Assembly (NCBI RefSeq): GCF_026966905.1 | Contig: NZ_JAPUBN010000006.1 | Location: 248,001-312,000, forward strand | Direction: 5' to 3' | Length of the DNA stretch: 64,000 nucleotides | Source of the DNA: Marinomonas phaeophyticola | GTDB lineage: Bacteria > Pseudomonadota > Gammaproteobacteria > Pseudomonadales > Marinomonadaceae | Shown here: positions 1 to 8,758 of the stretch, piece after piece | How positions within the stretch are numbered: the stretch's first letter is position 1 | How the letters are laid out: each line of letters begins with the position of its first letter | The notes under the pieces: generated by a model | What the model saw: only the letters and a program-made list of their open reading frames with translations | Told to the model about the DNA's origin: nothing | The model's database searches: none | Position numbers and translations under genes: made by a program

Positions 1-161
1 TCTCTTTGAATTCTTCCAATATTTTTATTCCGACCATTATTAATATATGCTCTAATTTCTTCCTTTAATTTAACGAAATTTTCTTGATCCTGTTCGGATA
101 CAAAACTAACTCTAAATTTTGGAAACTCTTCGCTATGGTCGGGCGTTAACGTGGCGGACAT
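1..161 (-). CDS. Partial hypothetical protein, N-terminal 53 residues
   Basis: The start of a gene that runs off the left edge of the window. The ATG at 159-161 follows a good ribosome binding site (GAGGGAAAG) and opens a frame that stays open for 53 codons. The visible product begins MSATLTPDHSEEFPKF and is charged and soluble, with no signal peptide. It lies 40 bases downstream of the acyltransferase gene on the same strand, so the two are probably co-transcribed. I do not recognise it; RTX acyltransferase genes often precede a toxin or adhesin gene, but nothing in these residues shows that. Confidence 0.6.
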   Translation of the reverse strand, partial: MSATLTPDHSEEFPKFRVSFVSEQDQENFVKLKEEIRAYINNGRNKNIGRIQR

Positions 162-201
162 ATCTTTCCCTCTTCTAAAATCGTTAAAATATTTTCAATG
201 C

Positions 202-858
202 TTAGTGTTTAATCGGATCAATGCCGCCATCTACTGAATTAGTCGCCACATCCGGCGCTTCTTCGGGTACGCTCTTTGACTGGCGCTTGGCACCCATGGC
301 TTCCAATGCGGACTCATCCACCAATTTCGCGACTAGAGGATGAATATTTAGATCACCGCCTTTGATCACTTGTTTTAGATTACGGATCACTTTACTGGTC
401 AGTGTTTTGGAAGGGGCAATCACATCGAAAAGCCAGTTCACTTCACCGCTGGTCCAGTCTTCGGCTTTCAATTTTACTGGAAAAACGCCCGCAGCGATTT
501 GTTCGCGGATTTTAGCATCCACTTCGGCTGACACACTGGCCCAGATCGCTAGTCCCGTCATACCATCAATAGGGTTTTTATTTTCTTTTGGGTAGGCAAA
601 GGCAATTCGATTACGAATTAACGGGTTAAACACCAAGTGATTAAGGTCTTCTATGGACTGTGAACGATAACGAGGAAGGTTCATTAAACTCAAGGTAACT
701 TTAGCAAATGATTCTCTTACTTGGGTACGTAAAGCCAGAGCTTGCTCTACATTTTTTTCAGTGGCGTTATTTTCTGTAGTACTTTCTTTTTGTGTAGTAC
801 TACCTATAGTGCTTTCAACTTCAGCGGCCAAATTAACCAGTGATTTTTGATTTAACAT
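202..858 (-). CDS. Toxin-activating lysine-acyltransferase (HlyC/CyaC family)
   Basis: 218 residues. Enzymes of this family transfer an acyl chain from acyl-ACP to internal lysines of RTX proteins in the cytoplasm before type I secretion. The family signature is clear: DWTSG at 134-138, W142, and D145 just before IAP at 147-149; D145 lines up with the catalytic Asp92 of HlyC. AIWASVS at 104-110 matches the central strand. The first 55 residues are a low-complexity Thr/Glu-rich extension absent from HlyC, and a basic tail follows about residue 190. The position of HlyC His23 appears to be tyrosine here (LPRYR, Y64). The ATG at 856-858 has AAGGAT upstream. No RTX protein is visible; its substrate may lie to the left of the window. 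Confidence 0.75.
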   Translation of the reverse strand: MLNQKSLVNLAAEVESTIGSTTQKESTTENNATEKNVEQALALRTQVRESFAKVTLSLMNLPRYRSQSIEDLNHLVFNPLIRNRIAFAYPKENKNPIDGMTGLAIWASVSAEVDAKIREQIAAGVFPVKLKAEDWTSGEVNWLFDVIAPSKTLTSKVIRNLKQVIKGGDLNIHPLVAKLVDESALEAMGAKRQSKSVPEEAPDVATNSVDGGIDPIKH

Positions 859-1119
859 TATATTATCCTTAACTTTTACATTAAAACTGTATGCTTATAA
901 TGAATAAATTAAACCGCTATCCTGATAATTAAATTTATTGCCACGGATAATAAACAACTCACTTTTATATATCAACCATTAAGTCTATAGGTCTTTGAAT
1001 TTACTCTGTTATCCTGCTTTTTATTTATAATCCCCCCTATTAAAAATGCATTTCAATTATGTTCAATTCATATTAATGGACGTTTTATTACAAAAAAGTT
1101 AAAAAACCTTTATTATAGA

Positions 1120-1365
1120 GTGGATGTAATTCCCTTTATTAATGAGTCGTCCCTGAATCATGGCGTTTCAGGCAGAAGCGCCATGCTATTTCTAGGTATT
1201 TTCATTGCAAACGTTATTTACCGTCATAATCGCCTTAAAAATTTTCCACAATACGAGCGCAATAAAGCCACTTTATTTGTATTGTTTGGCATATCCATAG
1301 CGTCCAATTTTTTGGCATCCATATGGCGTATTTATAATAAGATTTCGGTATTAACTACCTTGTAA
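1120..1365 (+). CDS. Small two-helix membrane protein, hypothetical
   Basis: An 81-residue frame starting at GTG 1120 or, possibly, at the in-frame ATG about residue 15. Two hydrophobic segments can be seen, roughly residues 19-34 and 50-68, separated by a basic loop (YRHNRLKNFPQYERNK), as in a small integral membrane protein. The ribosome binding site is weak. It stands alone between the divergent acyltransferase gene and the SulP gene. No family recognised; it could be a chance frame, but the regular hydrophobic-basic-hydrophobic layout argues for a real gene. Confidence 0.4.
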   Translation: MDVIPFINESSLNHGVSGRSAMLFLGIFIANVIYRHNRLKNFPQYERNKATLFVLFGISIASNFLASIWRIYNKISVLTTL

Positions 1366-1840
1366 AAAAATTAGATTTGGTAGGTTAAGAGTTTTTCAGT
1401 GTCAACTAACTAAAGCTCATAAACCTTAATCTTCTTGTAGCATTCAAACTTCCTTTATCGAGCCTACTCATCTCGCGCAGTACAAAAGCAAACGTGCGAA
1501 ACATTTCTTACCAAGTAGTCGTTGGTCTATTTTATTTTTATAGATGAGGAGTAGACACAAGTTATTATTTTCTTATATGTCAAATTACTGTAAAATCTCG
1601 ACCTCATTAAATACTCACTAATATAAGGTAAAGCGCTTTGCTAATTACGCCACCATAGGCTTTTCCCTCGTACCGTCACCGTTCTGCGTGACAAACTATA
1701 CCGTCTAACGGTAGGAATTCTTTGTTAGAAAATTACCGGTTAATACACGATATCGTCTATGTGTAACAACGGCCTGATAGAATCTATCTGTTGATTTGAT
1801 CTGTTACTTTTATGTTTTGCTGAATAATATAAGGTTTACT
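1366..1840 (+). promoter_or_regulatory. Intergenic region upstream of the SulP gene
   Basis: 475 bases without a convincing gene. It holds an inverted repeat TACCGT-cta-ACGGTA at 1699-1713 and a perfect 10-base palindrome ACGATATCGT at 1747-1756, both within 150 bases of the SulP start, so the promoter and any operator probably lie here. I cannot place -35 and -10 boxes with confidence. Confidence 0.35.
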
Positions 1841-3328
1841 ATGCTTGAAAAATTGAAACTCGAATGGCTTTCTAACATACGTGGCGACTTACTCGCTGGT
1901 ATTGTGGTTGCGTTGGCACTAATACCAGAAGCAATTGCTTTCTCGATTATTGCGGGCGTTGATCCTAAAGTTGGCTTATATGCCTCTTTTTGTATTGCCG
2001 TTGTGATTGCCATAGTCGGTGGGCGACCAGGAATGATTTCAGCCGCGACCGGAGCCATGGCCTTACTAATGGTTACGCTAGTTAAGGAACATGGACTTGA
2101 GTACTTACTGGCTGCGACACTTTTAACCGGTGTTTTTCAAATTATTGCTGGATATTTAAAGCTTGGTAGCTTGATGCGTTTTGTTTCTAGGTCTGTTGTA
2201 ACCGGATTCGTGAATGCGCTTGCCATACTGATTTTTATGGCACAATTACCTGAGCTAACAAATGTGACATGGCATGTTTATGCGATGACGGCAGCCGGTT
2301 TAGGTATTATTTATCTGTTTCCATACTTACCTGTTATTGGCAAGATCATCCCTTCCCCATTGGTTTGTATTCTCGTTCTCACCGCTGTTGCTATTACGTT
2401 AGGTTTAGATATTCGTACTGTCGGCGATATGGGCCAATTACCAGATACATTACCTATATTCTTATGGCCTGATGTGCCTTTGAATGTTGACACTTTGCTA
2501 ATTATTTTACCTTATTCTGTGGGGCTTGCTGTTGTTGGTTTACTTGAATCAATGATGACAGCTACTATTGTTGATGATCTTACTGATACAAAAAGCGATC
2601 GTAATAAAGAGTGTAAAGGGCAAGGTATTGCTAATATTGGCGCTGGGTTATTCGGTGGAATGGCAGGCTGTGCCATGATTGGGCAGTCTATTATTAACGT
2701 CAAATCGGGTGGCCGTGGCAGGTTATCTACTTTTACCGCAGGGACTGTTTTGATTATCATGATTGTATTTCTTGATGACTGGTTAAAGCAGATTCCAATG
2801 GCGGCATTAGTAGCCGTTATGATTATGGTATCGATAGGTACTTTTTCTTGGGCTTCGGTTCGAGATTTAAAAGATCATCCTTTATCGACCAATATCGTCA
2901 TGGTTGCTACCGTTATTGTCGTCGTTGCAACTCATAACTTAGCGCTTGGTGTTCTAGTTGGCGTACTGTTAGCCACCCTATTCTTTGCTAATAAAATTGG
3001 CCGCCTTATGGTGGTTAAATCTGAACAGGCGACAGAAAATGTTCGCACTTACCAAGTAATCGGCCAGGTATTTTTCGCCTCTTCTGAAAAATTCACTGAG
3101 TCATTTGACTTTAAAGAGGCCGTTGATAAAGTTATTATTGATTTAACTCATGCTCACTTTTGGGACATTACTTCGGTATCCTCGCTTGATAAAGTGGTCA
3201 TTAAATTCAGACGTGAAGGTGCTGAAGTAGAAATTATTGGAATGAGTGAAGCAACTGAAACGATTGTTGATAAATTTGGTGTCCACAACGACCCGGCCGA
3301 AGTTGAAAAAATGATGGCGGGTCACTAA
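1841..3328 (+). CDS. SulP/SLC26-family inorganic anion transporter with STAS domain
   Basis: 495 residues from the ATG at 1841, chosen because AAGG stands six bases upstream; an earlier ATG in frame at 1796 has no such site. The N-terminal part begins with the SulP signature region ([20 protein letters not shown]) and carries about ten to twelve hydrophobic segments to about residue 390; a C-terminal STAS domain occupies about 400-490. Family members import sulfate, bicarbonate or related anions, often with sodium or protons. The short length and the coupled universal stress gene resemble the bicarbonate-type (BicA-like) branch, but the substrate cannot be read from sequence. The stop is 10 bases before the next start, so the two genes form an operon. 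Confidence 0.85.
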   Translation: MLEKLKLEWLSNIRGDLLAGIVVALALIPEAIAFSIIAGVDPKVGLYASFCIAVVIAIVGGRPGMISAATGAMALLMVTLVKEHGLEYLLAATLLTGVFQIIAGYLKLGSLMRFVSRSVVTGFVNALAILIFMAQLPELTNVTWHVYAMTAAGLGIIYLFPYLPVIGKIIPSPLVCILVLTAVAITLGLDIRTVGDMGQLPDTLPIFLWPDVPLNVDTLLIILPYSVGLAVVGLLESMMTATIVDDLTDTKSDRNKECKGQGIANIGAGLFGGMAGCAMIGQSIINVKSGGRGRLSTFTAGTVLIIMIVFLDDWLKQIPMAALVAVMIMVSIGTFSWASVRDLKDHPLSTNIVMVATVIVVVATHNLALGVLVGVLLATLFFANKIGRLMVVKSEQATENVRTYQVIGQVFFASSEKFTESFDFKEAVDKVIIDLTHAHFWDITSVSSLDKVVIKFRREGAEVEIIGMSEATETIVDKFGVHNDPAEVEKMMAGH

Positions 3329-3338
3329 GGAGATGACA

Positions 3339-4190
3339 ATGAATAAAATTATTACATGCGTGGATGGTTCGGTTTATTCCGATAATGTTTGTGATGCTGG
3401 TATTTGGGCGGCTAAAAAATTAAATAAAAGTATTTTATTTTTACATGCAATAGAAAAAAACAACGCTTCAAGTACGGATGATTTAAGTGGTGCTATTGGG
3501 TTTGGTACCCGGACGGCTCTGTTAAGTGAAATGGCGGCCCTAGATGAACAACGTAGTAAGCTGGCATTAGAAGTTGGTAAAGAAATGCTTGCCCATTCTT
3601 ACTCCCTAGCGAGTGAAAAAGGCTGCGACTCCATTGAAAAAGTTCAGCGACACGGCGATATTTCTGAAGCTATTGTTGACCTTGAATCTGATGCACGTCT
3701 TGTGGTTATCGGTCGTTCAGGCAGTAAACTTGGAATTGGCTTTAAAGTACTAGGCTCTCATATTGAGCAGATTATTCGACAAGTCCATACTCCAGTATTG
3801 ATTGCTAACGAAGGTTTTACTGAGCCAAAGAGCTTTATGTTGGCTTATGATGGTAGAGAGAATGCCGATAAAGCCGTCAAGCGTATTATTGAAGGTGGAT
3901 TACTACATAATTTAACGTGCCATTTAGTGACAGTTAAAAACCGCCAAAGTGACTTGGACGAAAAATTCAAGCAGACTGAAGCGCTTCTCCTTGAAAACGG
4001 CTTCGATGTTAAATCAAGTATGCTAGAAGGCAATATTTTTGATTCTTTAATGGAATACAAAAGCAAAAGTGGTGTAGAAATGTTAGTAATGGGTGCCTTC
4101 TCCCATTCTAAAATCGCTCACGTTTTTCTTGGTAGTAACACTCTTAAAATGATAGAAAATACCCATTTACCACTGGTTATTCTTCGATAA
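3339..4190 (+). CDS. Tandem universal stress protein (two UspA domains)
   Basis: 283 residues from the ATG at 3339. The ATG six bases earlier (3333) abuts the AAGGAG site, leaving no spacer, so the second ATG is preferred. Two UspA folds in series: the first from about 1 to 150 with the ATP-loop-like segment VIGRSGSKLGIGFKVLGS, the second from about 160 to 283 with VMGAFSHSKIAHVFLGSNT. UspE-type tandem proteins are cytoplasmic and bind nucleotide. Co-transcribed with the SulP gene, which suggests it senses or regulates that transporter's state; this is inference from linkage. Confidence 0.85.
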   Translation: MNKIITCVDGSVYSDNVCDAGIWAAKKLNKSILFLHAIEKNNASSTDDLSGAIGFGTRTALLSEMAALDEQRSKLALEVGKEMLAHSYSLASEKGCDSIEKVQRHGDISEAIVDLESDARLVVIGRSGSKLGIGFKVLGSHIEQIIRQVHTPVLIANEGFTEPKSFMLAYDGRENADKAVKRIIEGGLLHNLTCHLVTVKNRQSDLDEKFKQTEALLLENGFDVKSSMLEGNIFDSLMEYKSKSGVEMLVMGAFSHSKIAHVFLGSNTLKMIENTHLPLVILR

Positions 4191-4198
4191 CTTTCCCC

Positions 4199-4262
4199 TA
4201 GCCTTTTCTCTAAAAAGGCTAATAAAAAACCAATAAGTATAGGTATGCTTATTGGTTTTTTT
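4199..4262 (+). terminator. Rho-independent terminator with two hairpins after the SulP-Usp operon
   Basis: A first hairpin (TAGCCTTTT / AAAAGGCTA) at about 4199-4221 is followed by a perfect 14-base stem, 4224-4237 pairing with 4248-4261, that ends in a run of T. It lies directly behind the Usp stop codon. Confidence 0.9.
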
Positions 4263-4531
4263 CCTTATACACTTGCTTTATAGGCCGTGATTCCTGCATT
4301 CACGATACTTCCTCGCTTTTTGTTTTTGCTAAACTTTAGCTTCATAAAATACTCTTATTATATGATTTAAAAGAATAATTTTAATCGATCAGTAGTCAAT
4401 CATTTATTAGTGAGATAAAAAACAAATTATTTTCATAAATACGGTCATTTTTATGAGATATATTTTATATCCTTCAGAATATACACTAGTTCTAAGAAAT
4501 CTTTTTATCCCTAAGTTGGAGTACTTTCATA
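4263..4531 (+). promoter_or_regulatory. Upstream region of the kynurenine operon
   Basis: An AT-rich stretch with no gene between the SulP-Usp terminator and kynA. It must hold the kyn promoter. The kynA ribosome binding site TTGGAG lies at about 4516-4521. I see no clear operator. Confidence 0.4.
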
Positions 4532-5377
4532 ATGTCACAATGCCCCTATCAAGCCACTGTTGATTTAAGCGATGAAAATGTTCATTGGGAGCAAGATATT
4601 AGCTACGGTCAATACTTAGATCTTGATGATATTTTGAAATCTCAATCCCCCCGCTCTAGCATGCATGATGAAATGTTGTTTATTGTCATTCATCAGGTTT
4701 CAGAATTATGGATAAAATTATGCTTGCATGAAGCCCATGCTGCAGCCACAAACATCTTTGATGGAAAACTTAGCTCAGCTTTTAAAAAACTGACTCGCGT
4801 GGCGCGTATTCAAGAGCAGTTGATCCAAGCTTGGGAAGTACTGGTGACCATGACTCCTGCAGATTATGCGAGTTTTCGCGATGATCTTGGGCAAAGTTCA
4901 GGCTTTCAATCCTATCAATATCGTGAGCTGGAGTTCTTACTTGGTAATAAAAATAAAAGCATGGTTGATGCCCATAAAGCCAACCCAAAGCACTTTGATC
5001 ATTTAACCGAAGTTTTAAAACAGCCAAGTCTATATGATGTTTGTCTCAAGTTGTTGTTACAGCGTGGCTTTGATATTCCGAGTGAGGTAATTGAGCGTGA
5101 TTTTTCTGAGCCTTATATGCATAACGATAAAGTACAAGCGGCTTGGAGCGTTATTTATAAAGACACAGACACTCATTGGGATCTGTATGAACTAGCGGAA
5201 AAACTCGTCGATCTGGAGTTTAATTTCCAACGCTGGCGTTTCAGTCATATGAAAACAGTAGAGCGTATTATTGGTTATAAAAAAGGCACCGGCGGCACTG
5301 GCGGCGTGAGCTATCTTACTAAAGCTTTAGACCTGCAGTTCTTCCCAGAGCTATGGGCGGTTAGAACGGATATTTAA
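4532..5377 (+). CDS. kynA: Tryptophan 2,3-dioxygenase
   Basis: 281 residues, the usual bacterial length. This heme enzyme oxidises L-tryptophan to N-formylkynurenine, the first step of the kynurenine pathway. Family landmarks are visible: the YGQYLDLDDIL segment near the N-terminus, the DEMLFIVIHQVSELWIKL helix with the distal histidine, the RELEFLLGNKN region, and the C-terminal HMKTVERIIG with the likely heme-ligand histidine followed by the KGTGGTGGVSYL substrate loop. The ATG is preceded by TTGGAG. First gene of a kynA-kynB-kynU set, two bases upstream of kynB, so the whole route from tryptophan to anthranilate is made from one transcript. Confidence 0.95.
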   Translation: MSQCPYQATVDLSDENVHWEQDISYGQYLDLDDILKSQSPRSSMHDEMLFIVIHQVSELWIKLCLHEAHAAATNIFDGKLSSAFKKLTRVARIQEQLIQAWEVLVTMTPADYASFRDDLGQSSGFQSYQYRELEFLLGNKNKSMVDAHKANPKHFDHLTEVLKQPSLYDVCLKLLLQRGFDIPSEVIERDFSEPYMHNDKVQAAWSVIYKDTDTHWDLYELAEKLVDLEFNFQRWRFSHMKTVERIIGYKKGTGGTGGVSYLTKALDLQFFPELWAVRTDI

Positions 5378-5379
5378 TC

Positions 5380-6042
5380 ATGACAACGCATTTCACTAAG
5401 CCACAATATATCGATATCAGCCAACCACTGAGACCAAACATACCTGTTTGGCCGGGTGATACTGAGTACCATGCTCAATCTAAATGGAAAATTGATGAGC
5501 ATTGCCCTGTTAATGTGTCGTTTTTTTCATGTTCTACCCATACAGGAACCCATGCGGATGCGCCTTTTCATTATGACCCAGAGGGGTTGGCTATTTCAGA
5601 GGTACCAGTAGACATTTATATTGGCCCTTGTCAGGTAATTGATTTATCTAATGCTGTATTTAACAATAATTCGATAGACCTATTGCTTTGCCAGTCTCTT
5701 ATAGACCTTGATAAGCCCTCAATAGAAAGAGTCTTATTTAAAACCTATAAAGTTTTTCCTGTTGAGACTTGGGACAATGATTTTATCAGCCTGCATTTCG
5801 AGGTGATAGAGTGGCTAGCGTCCCATGGCTGTCGTTTAGTTGGAGTAGACAGTCCCTCCTTAGACCATCAGGCCTCAAAAACGTTAGACGCACACAATGC
5901 CATTAAGCGAAATAAAATGGCTATTTTAGAAGGTCTTGTTTTTGACAATGTGCCTGCCGGAGAATACCAGCTGATTGCACCACCACTTAAACTTAATGGC
6001 CTCGACTCTTCTCCTGTGCGTGCACTACTTCAACCACGTTAA
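5380..6042 (+). CDS. kynB: Kynurenine formamidase (arylformamidase), cyclase family
   Basis: 220 residues. It hydrolyses N-formylkynurenine to kynurenine and formate. The metal-binding signature of the KynB/cyclase family is present: HTGTHAD at 54-60 followed by H64 (PFHY), and VDSPSLD near residue 150. PVWPGDTE at about 22-29 is also typical. It starts two bases after the kynA stop and ends 31 bases before the kynU start, which places it in the middle of a kynABU operon. Confidence 0.93.
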   Translation: MTTHFTKPQYIDISQPLRPNIPVWPGDTEYHAQSKWKIDEHCPVNVSFFSCSTHTGTHADAPFHYDPEGLAISEVPVDIYIGPCQVIDLSNAVFNNNSIDLLLCQSLIDLDKPSIERVLFKTYKVFPVETWDNDFISLHFEVIEWLASHGCRLVGVDSPSLDHQASKTLDAHNAIKRNKMAILEGLVFDNVPAGEYQLIAPPLKLNGLDSSPVRALLQPR

Positions 6043-6073
6043 AATAACAATCTCGTTTTTATGGAGCCACTTT

Positions 6074-7351
6074 ATGTCTTTTAATGCAACATCCAGCTCA
6101 CTGCCTACGCATGCGGAGCTTAATGAAGCTTACTTTGTAGAATGCGATAAACAAGATCCATTAACCTGTTTTCGCGATCAATTTGAATTAGCCGATGACT
6201 TAATCTACCTAAATGGCAATTCACTAGGCGTATTGCCTACAGCCGCTAAAGCCCGTATGCAAGAGGTCATTGCTACAGAATGGGGTGAAGGTCTAATTCG
6301 TAGCTGGAATACTTATAGTTGGATTGATTTACCACAACGAATCGGAGCTAAACTGGCAAAAATTGTTGGCGCCAAGGAACACGAAGTGATCGTTAGTGAT
6401 TCCACTTCAGTTAATCTATTTAAGCTGGCTGCCGCGGCGATTAAACTGAATCCTGGGCGAACTAAGATAGTGACGGAGCCTGGCAATTTCCCTACTGATT
6501 TATATATTCTAAATGGCGTAAAGAACTTTATTGGAGCAGATATTGAAATTGTCACTGTTCCTAGCAATGAAATCACTCAGCATATTGATGAAAATACGGC
6601 TCTTGTTTGTTTAACGCATGTTCATTATAAATCTGGGACCATGCTGAATATGAATGTCATTACTAAAGCGGCCCATGAAAAAGGGGCGTTAATGATGTGG
6701 GATTTAAGTCATAGTACGGGTGCTGTGCCGGTAAATTTAAATCAAGCACAGGCCGATTTGGCGGTAGGATGTGGTTATAAATACCTTAATGGCGGCCCTG
6801 GTGCACCTGCTTTCTTATATGTTGCGGAAAAACACATAAAAAGCTTGCAGCAACCATTAACAGGCTGGTTTGGTCATGCGAATGCGTTTGCCATGAGTGA
6901 CGAGTATGAAGCAGCTTCAGGTATCGAAAAAACACTTTGTGGTACAACTCCAGTAATTGCCGCTTCTGCTTTAGAAGTAGGAGTTGATATTATGAGTCAG
7001 GTGGACTTCGTGGTGCTTAGGGAAAAATCACTGTCTTTAAGCGAACATTTTATAAAGCTGATGGCGCCATTATGTGAACAATATGGCTTTGAGTTAGCGA
7101 CTCCATTAGATCCAAATCATCGTGGAAGCCAAGTGTCTTATACTCATCCAGAGGGCTATGCCATTATACAGGCTCTTATTCATCAGAATATTATTGGTGA
7201 CTTTAGAGCACCCAACATTTTACGCTTTGGATTTGCTCCGTTATACGTGCAATTTATGGATTTGTGGAACACAGTGAATACATTGGAAAATATTATGCGC
7301 AATGAAACTTGGAACCGTCCTGAATTCATGAAAAGAAGCAAAGTCACCTAA
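6074..7351 (+). CDS. kynU: Kynureninase
   Basis: 425 residues from the ATG at 6074, chosen because GGAG stands seven bases upstream; the frame is open further 5' but would overlap kynB. A PLP enzyme that cleaves kynurenine to anthranilate and alanine. The PLP-lysine region is CGYKYLNGGPG with K236, and WDLSHS with D210 binds the cofactor ring nitrogen. LNGNSLGVLP near residue 46 is the usual N-terminal landmark. Last enzyme gene of the kyn operon; no anthranilate dioxygenase is in the window, so anthranilate may feed tryptophan or quinolone-type synthesis elsewhere. Confidence 0.95.
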   Translation: MSFNATSSSLPTHAELNEAYFVECDKQDPLTCFRDQFELADDLIYLNGNSLGVLPTAAKARMQEVIATEWGEGLIRSWNTYSWIDLPQRIGAKLAKIVGAKEHEVIVSDSTSVNLFKLAAAAIKLNPGRTKIVTEPGNFPTDLYILNGVKNFIGADIEIVTVPSNEITQHIDENTALVCLTHVHYKSGTMLNMNVITKAAHEKGALMMWDLSHSTGAVPVNLNQAQADLAVGCGYKYLNGGPGAPAFLYVAEKHIKSLQQPLTGWFGHANAFAMSDEYEAASGIEKTLCGTTPVIAASALEVGVDIMSQVDFVVLREKSLSLSEHFIKLMAPLCEQYGFELATPLDPNHRGSQVSYTHPEGYAIIQALIHQNIIGDFRAPNILRFGFAPLYVQFMDLWNTVNTLENIMRNETWNRPEFMKRSKVT

Positions 7352-7411
7352 TTTTTAATTGTTCGACGTTTAAAATATTCCATTCACTAAATAATGATAA
7401 AGGAAAATACT

Positions 7412-7687
7412 ATGGTAACTGGCATTATTCTAATTAATACTGAGCGTTCAAAGACCAATGATGTTGCGAAAGCACTTATTGATACCAACGGTATTACCGA
7501 AGTTTTTTCGGTTGGAGGTCGTTTTGACCTAGTGGCTTTATGTCGCGTAAATACGAATGATCAGTTGGCTGATTTAGTTAACGTTGCGATGGCAAATAAT
7601 CCAAATATCGTAAAAACAGAGACACTGATTGCGTTTCAGGCATTCTCTAAGCATGATTTAGAAGCTATGTTCTCGATCGGAAATTAG
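7412..7687 (+). CDS. Stand-alone Lrp/AsnC ligand-binding (RAM) domain protein
   Basis: 91 residues from the ATG at 7412, which has AGGA seven bases upstream; an ATG at 7394 in the same frame lacks a site. The product is only the effector-binding alpha/beta sandwich of Lrp/AsnC regulators (SVGGRFDLVALCRV and the TETLIAFQAFSKHDLE end) and has no helix-turn-helix. Such proteins form dimers or octamers and bind amino acids. It lies 60 bases behind kynU on the same strand and may be co-transcribed. In Pseudomonas the kyn genes are controlled by a full Lrp-type protein, KynR, so a role as an amino-acid sensor is plausible but inferred. Confidence 0.85.
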   Translation: MVTGIILINTERSKTNDVAKALIDTNGITEVFSVGGRFDLVALCRVNTNDQLADLVNVAMANNPNIVKTETLIAFQAFSKHDLEAMFSIGN

Positions 7688-7694
7688 AATCTTG

Positions 7695-7734
7695 GCTGTC
7701 TAGCCTATTGAAATATTATGATAAGCTAGGCAGC
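7695..7734. terminator. Hairpin between convergent kyn operon and LysR gene
   Basis: GCTGTCTAGC at 7695-7704 pairs with GCTAGGCAGC at 7725-7734 with one G-T pair. The arms flank the stop region of the LysR gene, whose last codons lie in the right part. It has no strong T run; it may act for both strands. Confidence 0.5.
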
Positions 7735-8618
7735 ATGTCTTTCATGCATTGTGCTAATTTTTTTGTAGCCGACCCCTCTTCTTCGTCTTTACGCATAAAA
7801 ATAAACCAATCAATATAAAATCCATCCCCAATAGATTTGTGCTCTAGGTTTGAATCTTTACGGTAAGTTTCAAAGGTCCATTTAGGTAAAATGCTAATGC
7901 CTTTTCCAGATTTTATAAATTCAATAATCATATCTGATCGCCCTACTCGAATAACTCTTTCTGGAAAACTGTTGTTTGGACTAAATACCTGCTCATATTC
8001 TCTATGGTATTCTGGCGTAGTGGTATCAGTGATGTATATCTGGTTATGAAAGTCCGTTACTTCAACACGGCTCTTTAGGAAGAATGGGTGCTCAGGTAAA
8101 AAAACGACAACCAACTCATCTCGAAGTAGTAAATCGCTAGCAAATGCGGCCTGAGGTTTAGATCCTGATACTAGACATAAATCAATTTTACCGTTGCGAA
8201 GACAATATAATGGGTCTGGACTAAGTTCTGTAACGAGTTCAAATTCCGCCTTTGGAACCTGCTCTGTAAAATTTTGAAATAATTCGGGAAGCCAATCATT
8301 ACCAACACGATGATCAATCCCTAGTCGAACGGTTTGCTCAATCCCCGCAGAATATTTACTTATATCGAATTCAGCTTTTTCCACCTCTGCTAAAATCACC
8401 TTGGCCGCATGCAATAACCTTTCTCCAGCCGAAGTAGGAACCAGTTTCTTATTACGTCTAATGAAAATCGGTGTGCCTAATAAGCGTTCGGCTTCACGAA
8501 TTCGATGGCTTAAAGCAGACTGAGTTATGGTAAGCATTGTAGCCGCATCAGATACATTTCCTGTTTGGGCTATCATTTGGATCATTTGTAAGTGCCGCAT
8601 TCCAATTTTAGGGGACAA
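7716..8618 (-). CDS. LysR-family transcriptional regulator
   Basis: 300 residues. An N-terminal winged helix-turn-helix is obvious (MRHLQMIQMIAQTGNVSDAA, then TQSALSHRIREAERLLG), followed by a two-lobed effector-binding domain. The HTH resembles the MetR-type branch, in which the start is LRHL and the recognition helix reads TQSALSHQ. It is convergent with the kyn operon, and its own upstream neighbour is on the same strand, so neither position identifies its target. Regulation of kyn genes is possible; a methionine-related role is an equal alternative. Confidence 0.85.
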   Translation of the reverse strand: MSPKIGMRHLQMIQMIAQTGNVSDAATMLTITQSALSHRIREAERLLGTPIFIRRNKKLVPTSAGERLLHAAKVILAEVEKAEFDISKYSAGIEQTVRLGIDHRVGNDWLPELFQNFTEQVPKAEFELVTELSPDPLYCLRNGKIDLCLVSGSKPQAAFASDLLLRDELVVVFLPEHPFFLKSRVEVTDFHNQIYITDTTTPEYHREYEQVFSPNNSFPERVIRVGRSDMIIEFIKSGKGISILPKWTFETYRKDSNLEHKSIGDGFYIDWFIFMRKDEEEGSATKKLAQCMKDMLPSLS

Positions 8619-8704
8619 AGTAAGCTCCTTAGTGATGAATGTTAATAGAAGTGAGCAAAACAGATTTCTATCTATGCGGTCATGGGTAGGTCTATATAAT
8701 TAAT

Positions 8705-8727
8705 AAGGGAAGCCTGATGCCTCCCTT
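8705..8727. terminator. Hairpin downstream of the small split-cysteine gene
   Basis: AAGGGAAGC at 8705-8713 pairs with GCCTCCCTT at 8719-8727 with one mismatch and a five-base loop. It separates the small gene at 8759-9058 from the LysR gene, both on the minus strand. The T tract is interrupted. Confidence 0.55.
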
Positions 8728-8758
8728 AGTTATTTTGATTTTCACATTTTATCTTAGA

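Noticed and set aside
362-595. Frame opposite the acyltransferase gene
   Set aside because: Antisense to a recognisable HlyC-family gene; no independent support.
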